From positions 1-64,000 of the forward strand of contig CANSKO010000004.1 in the NCBI GenBank assembly GCA_947647505.1: DNA of 64,000 nt, given 5' to 3'. This document shows positions 17,818 through 27,700 of the stretch, one piece after another. The translations under genes and the position numbers were made by a program. The stretch is from an uncultured Roseburia sp. (GTDB taxonomy: Bacteria > Bacillota > Clostridia > Lachnospirales > Lachnospiraceae). The notes beneath the pieces were generated by a model. That model was not told where the DNA came from. It worked only from the letters and a program-made list of their open reading frames with translations, and searched no databases. The first letter of the stretch is position 1. Each line of letters starts with the position of its first letter.

Positions 17818-19641
17818 ATGAGTAATGCGAAAATAGAAAATCTTTTGAATCTTGCGTTGGATGCAAGTCCAACGGAAAGAGAAAAATCAGCGAATCTGGA
17901 AGTGGGGTATTCTCCCGCGGACAGGACATGGGAAGTGATTGTGAGATATATTCGCGATGGGCTGGAACGGGTGGAAGAGCTGTTGAGGACGACGGGACAT
18001 GCGGATCTGATTTCGGCTATCACAAAGCTGGACAATTCCTATGCTGTTTTGACGCTTCCGGAAACGCTTGTAGACAGGGCGGCGTCCCTGGATGAAATCA
18101 TTTATATGGAAAAGCCAAAGAGACTCTTTTTTGCCGTGAATTCGGCGAAAAGAGTCTCTTGCATTACAGCGGTGCAAAGAAGCGGCGGAGCTTCGGACGA
18201 AAGCAGCCTGACGGGAGCGGGATGTCTGGTGGCTGTGATTGATAGTGGGATTGACTATGCGCATCCCGATTTTTGCCATGCGGATGGGACGACGAGGATT
18301 GTTGCATTATGGGATCAGACGCTTCAGGCAGAGGCATTGATGGAGGCAAGAACGGAGGAAAACAGCTCGTTTGTATACCGTGCGCCGGAAGGGTATTCGG
18401 ATGGCGTGTTGTTTACGGAAAACATGCTAAATGCGGCGCTTGCGCAGAAGGATGCGGCAGTTCGTCAGAAAATAGCGCCAAGCAGAGACGCTTCCGGGCA
18501 TGGCACGCATGTGGCGGGAATTGCTGCGGGAAACGGAAGGGCTTCTATGGGAAGATACCGGGGTGTGGCGTATGAGGCGGATTTGTTGGTGGTAAAGCTT
18601 GGAACGCCGGAAGAAAATTCATTTCCCAAAACGACGGAGCTGATGACGGCAGTGGATTTTTGCATTCAGACGGCGGAACGGCTGCAGCGGCCGGTTGCGA
18701 TAAATTTAAGCTTTGGCAATAACTACGGGTCGCACAGCGGTACAAGTTTGGTGGAAACATTTTTGAATGACATGGCCGGGCGCCATCAGTGCAGCATCGT
18801 GGCGGGAACCGGAAATGAAGGAGCGGAAACGTCTCACTATCAGAATCGGATTGCAAGCGGACAGACGCAGGAAATTGAGCTTGGGGTCAGCAGCTATGAA
18901 AGCCGGCTGAATTTGCAGATCTGGAAGCGCTATCAGGATGCATTTACGGTAGAGGTTCTGCTGCCGGATGGAAGAACGACAGGACCGTTAATCGGACAGG
19001 GCACGCTTCGCGCGGAGTTTTCGGAAATCGTTCTGCTGATATTTTATGGGGAGCCTGCGCCATATAGCATCTATCAGGAGATCTATATCGATTTTATTCC
19101 GAAAGCGCGTTATATTCCGTCCGGCCTGTGGAGGATCCGCCTTTCGGCCGGAAGGGTTGTAAGCGGCGTATACGATATGTGGCTTCCGTCCGGAGGCGTA
19201 TTAAACAGCGGAACAGGATTTCCCTATCCTTCTGAGGAACGTACGCTGACGATCCCTTCTACGGCCGCAAAAGTAATCAGTGCGGCGGCATACGATTCCA
19301 ATGCAGATGGCACGGCGGCATTTTCCGGAAGGGGATATACCGCCTGGACGAATCAGGTGAAGCCGGAGCTTGCCGCGCCGGGCGTAAATATCGTGTCCGC
19401 TTCTCCGGGCGGCGGATATACGGCCCGAAGCGGAACGTCTATGGCAGCCCCGTTTGTAACCGGAAGCGCGGCGCTTCTGATGCAGTGGGGGATTGTGCAG
19501 GGAAGAGATCCGTTTTTGTATGGGGAGAAGCTAAAGGCGTATCTGATCCGGGGCGCAAGACAGATACCGGCGATCAAAGAGTGGCCGAATCCGCAGATGG
19601 GGTGGGGCGTGCTGTGTCTGAAGGATAGTCTGCCGGGGTGA
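17818..19641 (+). CDS. subtilisin-family (S8) serine protease, Csp-like
   Basis: I choose ATG 17818; the frame stays open upstream into the kinase gene, but that would overlap it. The 607-residue protein has an amino-terminal inhibitor-like region (1-115), then the subtilase domain with a complete triad: Asp (VAVIDSGIDYAHPDF), His (ASGHGTHVAGIAAGN) and Ser (RSGTSMAAPFVTGSA). A jelly-roll-like insertion (about 330-470) between His and Ser is typical of the clostridial CspA/B/C group. There is no signal peptide. Csp proteins process spore cortex hydrolases or act as germinant pseudoproteases, and this one keeps its active site. It could equally serve another processing role. Confidence 0.8.
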   Translation: MSNAKIENLLNLALDASPTEREKSANLEVGYSPADRTWEVIVRYIRDGLERVEELLRTTGHADLISAITKLDNSYAVLTLPETLVDRAASLDEIIYMEKPKRLFFAVNSAKRVSCITAVQRSGGASDESSLTGAGCLVAVIDSGIDYAHPDFCHADGTTRIVALWDQTLQAEALMEARTEENSSFVYRAPEGYSDGVLFTENMLNAALAQKDAAVRQKIAPSRDASGHGTHVAGIAAGNGRASMGRYRGVAYEADLLVVKLGTPEENSFPKTTELMTAVDFCIQTAERLQRPVAINLSFGNNYGSHSGTSLVETFLNDMAGRHQCSIVAGTGNEGAETSHYQNRIASGQTQEIELGVSSYESRLNLQIWKRYQDAFTVEVLLPDGRTTGPLIGQGTLRAEFSEIVLLIFYGEPAPYSIYQEIYIDFIPKARYIPSGLWRIRLSAGRVVSGVYDMWLPSGGVLNSGTGFPYPSEERTLTIPSTAAKVISAAAYDSNADGTAAFSGRGYTAWTNQVKPELAAPGVNIVSASPGGGYTARSGTSMAAPFVTGSAALLMQWGIVQGRDPFLYGEKLKAYLIRGARQIPAIKEWPNPQMGWGVLCLKDSLPG

Positions 19642-19867
19642 ACAGACTGGGAACTGAAAAAATAAGAGTATTTCCGTTAGGATACGCTCTTTTCCTGCGA
19701 AATACATGGGCGTTTATAGAGTATTGAGAAGATATATTCTGTACTTTTCTTGTGAGATAAGTTATACTTTACATGTGAATATGGAGAAAATAATATTACA
19801 GTATCGTAATATATTTAAGAAAAATAAGAGAAAAACCTTACAGGACAGAAGGAGAGGAGCGTTACAA

Positions 19868-21838
19868 ATGAACTATGAAGAACTCACCTTAAATGGCTTT
19901 GTGAAAGAGATGAAAGAAGTTTCAAGCGGGATGCATCCGCGAAAATTTTGTTTTGTGCTTGGAGCGGGGGCTTCCAAATCGTCCGGTATAAAATCGGGGC
20001 AGGAGCTGGTGAATATCTGGGAGGAAGATTTACTGGAAAGAAACAGAACAGCGCACCTGAAATGGAAAAAACAGTTAGGAATCAATGATAAGAATAAATA
20101 TGAATTTTACAGTCAATATTATGAAAAGCGTTTTAAAAAGGCGATTGACGGCTATAATTATCTGGAAAAATTAATGGAGTCGGCAAAGCCAAGCATAGGA
20201 TACGTTGTGCTTTCCTACATATTGACGCATACAAAGCATAATGTTGTGATTACCACGAATTTTGACCATTTGCTGGAAGATACGGTAAATTATTATGAGA
20301 ATATCATTCCTTTGGTGATCGGTCATGAGAGCCTGGCGCATTACATAACGAAACAGATTAACCGGCCAATGATAATCAAAATACATCGGGATCTTCTTTT
20401 GGATCCGAAAAACAGGGAATCCGAATTAAATGTATTGCATGATGATTGGAAAAAGGCGTTGAATTTTATATTCTCGGAATATTATCCGATCTTTATAGGT
20501 TACGCGGGAAATGACCATAGCCTTATGGATTATTTAAGTCAGAACAGAGATGCGTTTTCGAATGAGAATGGGATATTTCCCTATTGGATGGTTTACAGGA
20601 AGGACGAGATTGGCAAAATGGTATTGGAATTTCTCAATCAGTCAGGTGGATATCTGATTGAGCATGATGGGTTTGATGGCGTGATGCGCCTTCTGGGGGA
20701 TATCTTTGGTTATAGATTGCCTTCGAAAGAAGATTTTATTCGTGATGCAGAAAAACGTTATAAAACATTTTCGGATGCGATTGAGGCGTTTACAGGGGCG
20801 TCAACAACAAATAAGGAAGAGAATCCGGAAGAAAAGGGCATTTCCTGTGACGGGGAGCATGAAGCGTCGGAAGTCACACAGGCGGTTCAGAATATCACAA
20901 ATCAGACGGAATTACAGAAGCTGTTTCGAGAGGCTGTCTGGTTGGCTGATACAGGCAAAAATCAGGAGGCGATGGAAAGGTTCAGGGATTTGATAAAGAA
21001 AAATCCTCAAAATGCACGTTATTATTTCTGGATGGGAGTTGTTTTATACAGAATGGGGCGCTATGAGGAAGCGGAGAAGGAACAGAGGAAAGCGATAGAG
21101 TTGGAGCCATCCAATGCAGTCTACCATGATGGTTTAGGAGCAATACTGTATGAAATGGAGCGCTATGAGGAAGCGGAGAAGGAACAGAGGAAAGCGATAG
21201 AGTTGGAGCCGTCCAGTGCGATCTATCATGCTATTTTAGGAGAAACGCTGCATGAAATGGGGCATTGTGAGGAAGCGGAGAAGGAACAGAGGAAAGCGAT
21301 AGAGTTGGAGCCGTCCAGTGCGATCTGCCATAACAGTTTAGGAGCAACGTTGTATGAAATGGGGCTCTATGAGGAAGCGGAGAAGGAACAGAGGAAAGCG
21401 ATAGAGTTGGAGCCGTCCGATGCGAGCTATTATAATGATTTAGGAATAACGCTGTATAAAATGGAGCGCTATGAGGAAGCGGAGAAGGAACAGAGGAAAG
21501 CGATAGAGTTGGAGCCGTCCAGTGCGATCTGCCATAACAGTTTAGGAGCAACGTTGTATGAAATGGGGCTCTATGAGGAAGCGGAGAAGGAACAGAGGAA
21601 AGCGATAGAGTTGGAGCCGTCCGATGCGAGCTATTATAATGATTTAGGAATAACGCTGTATAAAATGGAGCGCTATGAGGAAGCGGAGAAGGAACAGAGG
21701 AAAGCGATAGAGTTGGAGCCGTTCAATGCGATTCACCATGACTGTTTAGGAATAATCCTGGAAAAACTGGGCCGTTATGAGGAGGCGGAGGAGGAATGGA
21801 GAAGAGCGGAGGAACTGGACGTGAATCTTAAACCATAA
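19868..21838 (+). CDS. SIR2-domain protein with TPR array (possible defence NADase)
   Basis: I choose ATG 19868 because a GGAGAGGAG site precedes it; the frame is open back to 19706. 656 residues. The SIR2-like domain (about 1-270) shows FVLGAGASKSSGI, VVITTNFDHLLED, a catalytic His in IIKIHRDLLL, and FIGYAGNDHSLMDYL. A charged linker leads to a degenerate repeat and eight 34-residue TPRs. In known defence systems such as DSR and SIR2-containing Avs and Thoeris proteins, SIR2 domains deplete NAD on phage sensing, and repeats act as sensors; the same is inferred here. No companion defence gene is adjacent, and there is no helicase or nuclease. Confidence 0.75.
   Translation: MNYEELTLNGFVKEMKEVSSGMHPRKFCFVLGAGASKSSGIKSGQELVNIWEEDLLERNRTAHLKWKKQLGINDKNKYEFYSQYYEKRFKKAIDGYNYLEKLMESAKPSIGYVVLSYILTHTKHNVVITTNFDHLLEDTVNYYENIIPLVIGHESLAHYITKQINRPMIIKIHRDLLLDPKNRESELNVLHDDWKKALNFIFSEYYPIFIGYAGNDHSLMDYLSQNRDAFSNENGIFPYWMVYRKDEIGKMVLEFLNQSGGYLIEHDGFDGVMRLLGDIFGYRLPSKEDFIRDAEKRYKTFSDAIEAFTGASTTNKEENPEEKGISCDGEHEASEVTQAVQNITNQTELQKLFREAVWLADTGKNQEAMERFRDLIKKNPQNARYYFWMGVVLYRMGRYEEAEKEQRKAIELEPSNAVYHDGLGAILYEMERYEEAEKEQRKAIELEPSSAIYHAILGETLHEMGHCEEAEKEQRKAIELEPSSAICHNSLGATLYEMGLYEEAEKEQRKAIELEPSDASYYNDLGITLYKMERYEEAEKEQRKAIELEPSSAICHNSLGATLYEMGLYEEAEKEQRKAIELEPSDASYYNDLGITLYKMERYEEAEKEQRKAIELEPFNAIHHDCLGIILEKLGRYEEAEEEWRRAEELDVNLKP
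21017..21832 (+). repeat. eight tandem 102-bp TPR units
   Basis: Each 102-base unit encodes one 34-residue TPR with the near-invariant core YEEAEKEQRKAIELEP. Units 4-5 (21323-21526) and units 6-7 (21527-21730) form a 204-bp direct duplication that is identical except for two bases at its end. Identity at DNA level across the cores indicates recent expansion by recombination or slippage. Confidence 0.9.
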
Positions 21839-22196
21839 AGAGTATAAGTTAAACTGACAAAACCCTGTATTATAAATGTGTAGCATTCTCAAAAAGGAGA
21901 TATAAGCCCTTATACTACTCTACATAGAAAATAGCGGCAGAAATGTGTCTGACTCCCGGGATGGGCATCTTCGATAAGTTCCTGAATCCGCTTTACAGGA
22001 ATGGCGGCCTGTTGAGCCACATTCCTGTAAAGTGTCAGAAGACAGCACAGTTCTGGATCGAAGCATAGAATTGTTTACACCGACTGTATTAGCAGCGAAG
22101 CTTTCCGAAGGAACGCTGGCGAATAGTTCTAAGAGCAAAGCCCTACAGGCCCATAAGATCAGGGGCTGCAGGACTTTATGAAAATCAGACGCAACG
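21839..22196 (-). other. intergenic stretch with possible gene remnant
   Basis: The 358 bases separate two convergent genes. No terminator with a T-run is evident. On the minus strand a reading of about 50 codons (LTLYRNVAQQAAIPVKRIQ, then ELIEDAHPG, ending near 21910) looks protein-like and may be a small decayed gene. It has no ribosome site, and I cannot assign it. Confidence 0.3.
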
Positions 22197-24134
22197 CTAC
22201 CCTTCCAGACCGTAAGACTGTATCTTCCAGCTGTTTTTCTGTTTCATCAGCTCAAAGGTTAAATACAGAAACATATCTTCATAATCACTGTCCCGGAATT
22301 CCAGAGAAGCAATATATCGTCCGTTTTCCATTTTTTTGTCGTCGGCGTCAGACAGGCCCTTTACCGTTAAGTCACTGATCGAACCGGCGCCTTCATATCC
22401 AGTAATTTCGCCAATATATGTGCTGGCGAGAAACTTTTGCATAGCGTCAACGTCACCATGAAAGTAGGCTGTTGAAAACGCATCCACAATCGTTTTGATT
22501 TCTTCACAGTCCTCAGCTAAAAGACGTTCACTTGCCGCATCAGGGTGATTGCGGTTGCTGTCATCTGCCTCTGTGGAGAGCGCAAAAGTATCTGCAATCA
22601 CAGGCAGCTCCCGCCCAAATCCTTCTGCAAAATCAGCCGGATAAGAATAGAAAATTCCCCATACGTCGAGTTCAGACGATTTCAGACTGACATGATATGT
22701 AAAATCCCCTTCCTGTTTCCACTTATGATAGCCTTCTTCTGTCATATAACCACTTTCTTCAAGGTTCTGGTCAACAGAATCGATTGATTCGCCTTTAAAA
22801 CGCGTGATCCAGAGGCGAACCTGCTCATTTGCGGCCGCCGTCCATGTGTCAGGACCGGACTGCTGCCATTCCGCATCAGGCAGATAGATGGAATATCCAT
22901 CGCCAACTGCAAGCGTAGCCTGTTTTTGCTCCTGCTCGCCTTCTTTGGAAAAAGTGAGTGTGGTTGTATGTTCCGATGCAGCATCCGCAACAGCAGAATG
23001 CGCGTCCTGCGTCTGTTTGGCCGGAACCGCTTTTCCTTCTGACGAATCAGATGCATGTTGTATCACTTCGGTTCCTGTATGCTCGTTTCCTGTGTCTTCT
23101 TCTTTTACGGAACAGCCCACCAGCGTTCCAAACAGGATTGTGAAAAGAACGGTGCACAGGAATACGAAACTCCCATTTTTCTTCCCATTTTTCATTAAAA
23201 TATTTTTAAAACGTTTTTTCATAATTTTTTTTCCTCCATAAAATTGCGTTGTGAATGCAGTTTTTCGGGCGCATCGTCTGTGAAGCATAGACAGCAATGT
23301 TTCGGTATAGGCTTTCCGTACGGCATAGCTTGTGTCTTGCGTCACTCTTTCATCACAGGACAATTCCATATCGACAATGGCTTCCTTCTGCATAATCCAG
23401 ATGAGGGGATTAAACCAGTGAATGGCATTCGCCGCTACAAGCAGCAGTTTGACAGATACATCTCCCCGTTTTAAATGAACCAGCTCATGCTTTAAGATAA
23501 AAAACAATTCTTCAGAGCTGTAGCGTTCTTCCGGTAAAACTAAAATGGGGGTTAAAAAACCTGTCAGCATAGGGCTTTCCGCTTCGGAATATTCCATCAC
23601 CTGTACGGCGCGCCTGATACGTAATTCACGTTTCAGCCTTGTCATCTGACATAGAACGGATACATCCTCTATGATGCGCCCCTTTTTTATCAATTGCCGC
23701 TTATAGTAAAAATAACTGATAAAATGTATGGACAGAAAAAGCAGGCTGCCAATGATCCAGACGAAAGCCATGATATCAAGCGCGGTAATGCCGGCATTGT
23801 TTTTTTCGGGCTGCGCGTTGATGGGGGCGGTCATTTGCGTCGGTATCTCAACGACGATTCGGCGATATGGAACTGTTTGGTCAGCCGGATGGTCTGTCTC
23901 GTTTCCCTTTTGCCCGGATACCGTTTGATTTTGCGCTTGCGGCGTTTTTATAAGAAACTGCCCATTTACTCCGCCAAAAGGAATAAGCAGCCTTACTGCA
24001 AGAAAAATCCAGATCAGGCGCTTCCACTTTGCGGCATAGCGTTTATTTAAAAATGGCGCCAGTGAAATCAATGCAAGAATGATTAAGCTGACAGAAGCTG
24101 AAATTCCCAAAAAGAATAAAAATATCTGTGTCAT
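22197..24134 (-). CDS. BlaR1/MecR1-type M56 metallopeptidase sensor
   Basis: 645 residues. Amino-terminal membrane helices (1-60 and near 120-145), a zinc-protease domain with HELVHLKRGD (His-Glu-x-x-His), another helix near 325-345 (FLCTVLFTILFGTLVGC), and an external C-terminal region of about 300 residues. BlaR1 proteins sense a signal outside and cleave the paired repressor. Here the external part has no penicillin-binding motifs (SxxK, SDN, KTG), so the signal is probably not a beta-lactam. It resembles a lipoprotein-like beta domain followed by an NTF2-like module. The start overlaps the stop of the repressor gene (ATGA). Confidence 0.8.
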   Translation of the reverse strand: MTQIFLFFLGISASVSLIILALISLAPFLNKRYAAKWKRLIWIFLAVRLLIPFGGVNGQFLIKTPQAQNQTVSGQKGNETDHPADQTVPYRRIVVEIPTQMTAPINAQPEKNNAGITALDIMAFVWIIGSLLFLSIHFISYFYYKRQLIKKGRIIEDVSVLCQMTRLKRELRIRRAVQVMEYSEAESPMLTGFLTPILVLPEERYSSEELFFILKHELVHLKRGDVSVKLLLVAANAIHWFNPLIWIMQKEAIVDMELSCDERVTQDTSYAVRKAYTETLLSMLHRRCARKTAFTTQFYGGKKIMKKRFKNILMKNGKKNGSFVFLCTVLFTILFGTLVGCSVKEEDTGNEHTGTEVIQHASDSSEGKAVPAKQTQDAHSAVADAASEHTTTLTFSKEGEQEQKQATLAVGDGYSIYLPDAEWQQSGPDTWTAAANEQVRLWITRFKGESIDSVDQNLEESGYMTEEGYHKWKQEGDFTYHVSLKSSELDVWGIFYSYPADFAEGFGRELPVIADTFALSTEADDSNRNHPDAASERLLAEDCEEIKTIVDAFSTAYFHGDVDAMQKFLASTYIGEITGYEGAGSISDLTVKGLSDADDKKMENGRYIASLEFRDSDYEDMFLYLTFELMKQKNSWKIQSYGLEG

Positions 24135-24517
24135 GATTCATCCTCCAATTCATCCAAAAAATCCCTGAGCTCTTCAAGATCAGAGCTTTTAATTTCTCTG
24201 TTATTATATAAGGTAGCAATCATATTCTGTATGGAATTATTGTATAGCTTTTCTAAAAAATGTTTACTTGCTCCCGCCTTATATTCGTTTTCCGAAATGA
24301 TCGAGGTATACAGATTGCTTCCTGTTGAACGGTCACAATGGATAAATCCCTTATCAGCCAGCCTTGTCAGGGATGTCATCAACGTAGAAAGCTGCCATCG
24401 CCTCCGTCCCTGTAATTCTTTTAAAATATAATTTGAAGTTACAGGCGTTTCGTTCTCCCAAACCACCTGCATGATTTCCAGTTCCGCTTCCCCCAACTTT
24501 TTTAACGTATTTCCCAT
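24131..24517 (-). CDS. BlaI/MecI-family transcriptional repressor
   Basis: 128 residues: winged helix-turn-helix (LGEAELEIMQVVWENETPV, ILKELQGRRRWQLSTLMTSL) with a C-terminal dimerisation helix pair. It binds dyads upstream of its own operon until cleaved by its M56 partner. GGAGG lies 9 bases before ATG 24517. It is the first gene of a two-gene minus-strand operon. No beta-lactamase gene is next to it. Confidence 0.88.
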   Translation of the reverse strand: MGNTLKKLGEAELEIMQVVWENETPVTSNYILKELQGRRRWQLSTLMTSLTRLADKGFIHCDRSTGSNLYTSIISENEYKAGASKHFLEKLYNNSIQNMIATLYNNREIKSSDLEELRDFLDELEDES

Positions 24518-24531
24518 ATAGCGTTACCTCC

Positions 24532-24560
24532 TTTATACGTCTGTATAATGTGGGTGTCAA
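24532..24560 (-). promoter_or_regulatory. candidate promoter/operator of blaI-like operon
   Basis: A dyad TATAC-gtct-GTATA (24534-24547) resembles BlaI/MecI operators (TACA..TGTA type). On the minus strand TTGACA (24560-24555) stands 17 bases before TATAAA (24537-24532), which overlaps the dyad. That -10 would put the transcript start after the GGAGG site, which is odd, so the exact promoter is uncertain. The dyad is the firmer part. Confidence 0.4.
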
Positions 24561-24649
24561 GTCGAAAGGTATGATTTTTTTGCGCGTCCGTTTCTCATCT
24601 TATACGGAAGATGGAATTTCTGCAAAACAGAACAGATTCCATAATATAC

Positions 24650-24678
24650 TTGTTTTTATAAGATGAGTGAAGTATAAT
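24650..24678 (+). promoter_or_regulatory. promoter of PAS hybrid kinase
   Basis: TTGTTT (24650-24655), a 17-base spacer and TATAAT (24673-24678), 66 bases before ATG 24745. It diverges from the blaI-like operon. Confidence 0.55.
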
Positions 24679-24744
24679 TTAGTTATAGGAATCGATTCGG
24701 AAAAGGAGAAGGGGAATCGGTTGCAGACGTAAGGAGGAGACGGT

Positions 24745-27700
24745 ATGTACCATTGTCATTTGCAGTTCTATTTGCTGGGCCGTTCGTGTGGGGTGTTTGA
24801 TCTTGTAAAAAAGATGCCGCCGCTGCAAAATTTTACGCATGCGTTTTCAGAAAGTGACAGACCGGAGAAAAAAATGGTGGCCGGAGCGGATGTGATTCTG
24901 GTTAATTTAGAGGACCTGAATCAGAAAGAGACAGTCCAGTCCCTTGTTCTGGAAAAACGCAGGGAAGCGGATCTGATTTTGCTTATGGATCAAAAGGCTC
25001 CGGATTCTTTTTCAGGCGCGATGGAGGGCGTCAAAGATATATGGGTCGGACCGATGTCAGGGGAAGAAGCGCGTTTTCGCTTTTTGCGGTGGCAGGAATC
25101 GCGTAAAATGAGGGCGGATTTTTGGGAAACCAATCATTTTTTTGAAGCGACGATCAATCATATACCAAATCTCGTCTGGTATAAAGATAAGAACGGCATC
25201 CATGAAAAGGTGAATAACAGCTTCTGCAAAGTGGTGAATAAAACCCGACAACAGGTAGAGGGACAGGGGCATGCTTATATTTGGGATGTTGAGCAGGATG
25301 ATCCCGCCTGTATTGAATCGGAACGGGAAGTTATGGAAAGCCAAAAGACCTGCATATCGGAAGAAATCATTCAGACCGGGGCGGGAAGAAGAACGCTTAC
25401 TACATATAAGTCTCCTTTATATGATATGGATGGAAGCGTTATGGGCACGGTGGGCGTTGCAATTGACGTAACGCAGGAACGTCTTTATGAAAAAGAGATT
25501 CTGCATAAAAATCAGACGCTGGAAAAAATATTTACCACGATTGACTGCGGCGTTATGCGCCATACGGAAGATGGCAGACAGATCTTAAGCATCAATCAGG
25601 CGGCGCTGAAAATACTTGGATATAATTCGCAGGAAGAACTGCAAGAGGATGGTTTTCACATGATTGCAGGATCTGTTTTGGATGAAGATAAGGAAAAATT
25701 GCGGGCATGCATACAGAACCTGAAAACTGTGGGAGAAAGCGTCAATACGGAGTATCGCGTACGGCACAAAAACGGCGAGATTCTGCATATTATGGGCAAT
25801 GTCAAGCTTTTATGCGAAAAGGGAAAACGGTTTTATCAGAGATTCATTCTGGACTGCACGGCGCAGAAGCTGCAGGAGAAGAAGAACGAAGAGCGGCAGA
25901 TGGAGCTTGTGCAGGCGCTCAGTATCGACTATAATATTGTCTGCTGCTTTGACCTTGCCACAGGCATAGGGGATCTGCTTCGAAATAAGGAAGAAGAGGG
26001 CATGATTTTTGCGCCGTTTGACAATGGAAAGATTTTCTTCCGAAAGAGCATGGAGCGCTACATACAGGAATTTGTGCATGAAGATGACAGAGAGATGCTG
26101 CGGGACTTTGCGTCGGCCGGCCGTCTGAGAAAAGAGCTGGAGCAAAAGAAGCAATGCTATCTGACGTATCGCGTCGTTTTAAATGGAGAGATTCGATATT
26201 TTCAGCTGAAAGCGGTAAGAACGGGAATATGGGGAGAAGAGTATGGCGTAGTGATTGGACTTCGAAGCGTCGATGAGGAGACGCGCAGCGAAATGCAGAA
26301 GAAGAATCTTCTGGAAAATGCGCTGTTGCAGGCGAATCGGGCAAACAAGGCGAAAAGCATTTTCCTGTCCAATATGTCACATGACATTCGCACGCCGATG
26401 AATGCGATTGTCGGCTTTACGTCTCTTGCGATTACGCACATAGATTACAGGGATCAGGTGGAAGCGTATCTGAAAAAGATCATGACGTCCGGAAATCATC
26501 TGCTGAGCCTGATCAATGACGTATTGGATATGAGCCGCATTGAAAGCGGAAAAATGCATCTGGATGAGAAGCCATGTTCGCTGCCGGAAATTTTGCATGG
26601 ACTGCGCAATATTTTGCAGGCGGATATCCATGCAAAGCGGCTGGATCTGTGCGTGGATGTTGTGGATATACGGCATGAAGAAATCTATTGCGATAAGCTG
26701 CGGCTGAATCAGGTTCTTTTGAATCTGATGAGCAATGCCGTGAAATATACGGGGCAGGGCGGAAAAGTCAGCATACGGATTATGGAAAAAGCCGGCGCGC
26801 CAACCGGCTATGCAAATTATGAATTTCGCGTGGAAGACAGCGGAATCGGCATGAGCGAGGAATTTGTATCGCATATTTTTGAACCGTTTGAAAGAGAAAA
26901 GAGCAGCACGATCAGCGGGATTCAGGGAACCGGACTTGGGATGGCGATTACAAAAAATATCGTAGACATGATGAATGGCAAAATCACGATCCGAAGCGAA
27001 CAGAACGTTGGTACGGAAGTCACGGTTTGCTTTACGTTCCGTCTGTGCCTGGAGGATCAGGAGGAGATGGATATTCCGCAGCTGAAAAATTGCAGGGCGC
27101 TTGTCGTGGATGATGACTTTAACAGCTGTGACTGTGTGGCGGATATGCTGGAGCAGATCGGTCTGCGCGCAGAATGGACGCTGTCAGGGAAAGAGGCGTT
27201 GCAGCGCGTGCAGCAGGCAGCGGCCTCCGGGGATTTTTATACGGTATTTATGATTGACTGGATGCTGCCGGATATAAACGGCATTGAAGTTACACGAAGA
27301 ATCCGGAAAGAAGTAGGCAAAGACATACCCATTATCCTGCTGACGGCATACGACTGGTCGGATATTGCGGAAGAGGCAAAAGAAGCCGGCATTACAGCTT
27401 TTTGCAGCAAGCCTCTGTTTTTGTCGGAGCTGAGGGGATGTCTGCATTCCATCGTGGAATCAAGGGATATGGGATGCGACTGCGGCCGGGGGAAAGAAGT
27501 GAAGCCCGTTCATCATACCGGACGTATATTGCTGGCGGAGGATAACGAGCTGAATCAGGAAATTGCCACGGCGATTTTGGAAGACGCGGGATTTTCTACG
27601 GAGGTGGCCGGCAATGGACAGATTGCAGTAGATATGCTGCAGAAGGCGGAACCGGGATACTATCAGCTTGTGCTGATGGATGTCCGGATGCCAGTGATGA

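Noticed and set aside
19706-19867. Longer amino end of the SIR2-TPR protein
   Set aside because: Upstream codons are AT-rich and leader-like, without a ribosome site; the good site precedes ATG 19868.
21017-21832. CRISPR-like repeat array
   Set aside because: The repeats are contiguous 102-bp coding units of a TPR protein, with no spacers.
22197-24517. Beta-lactam resistance operon (blaR1-blaI)
   Set aside because: No beta-lactamase or PBP2a gene is next to it and the sensor has no penicillin-binding motifs.
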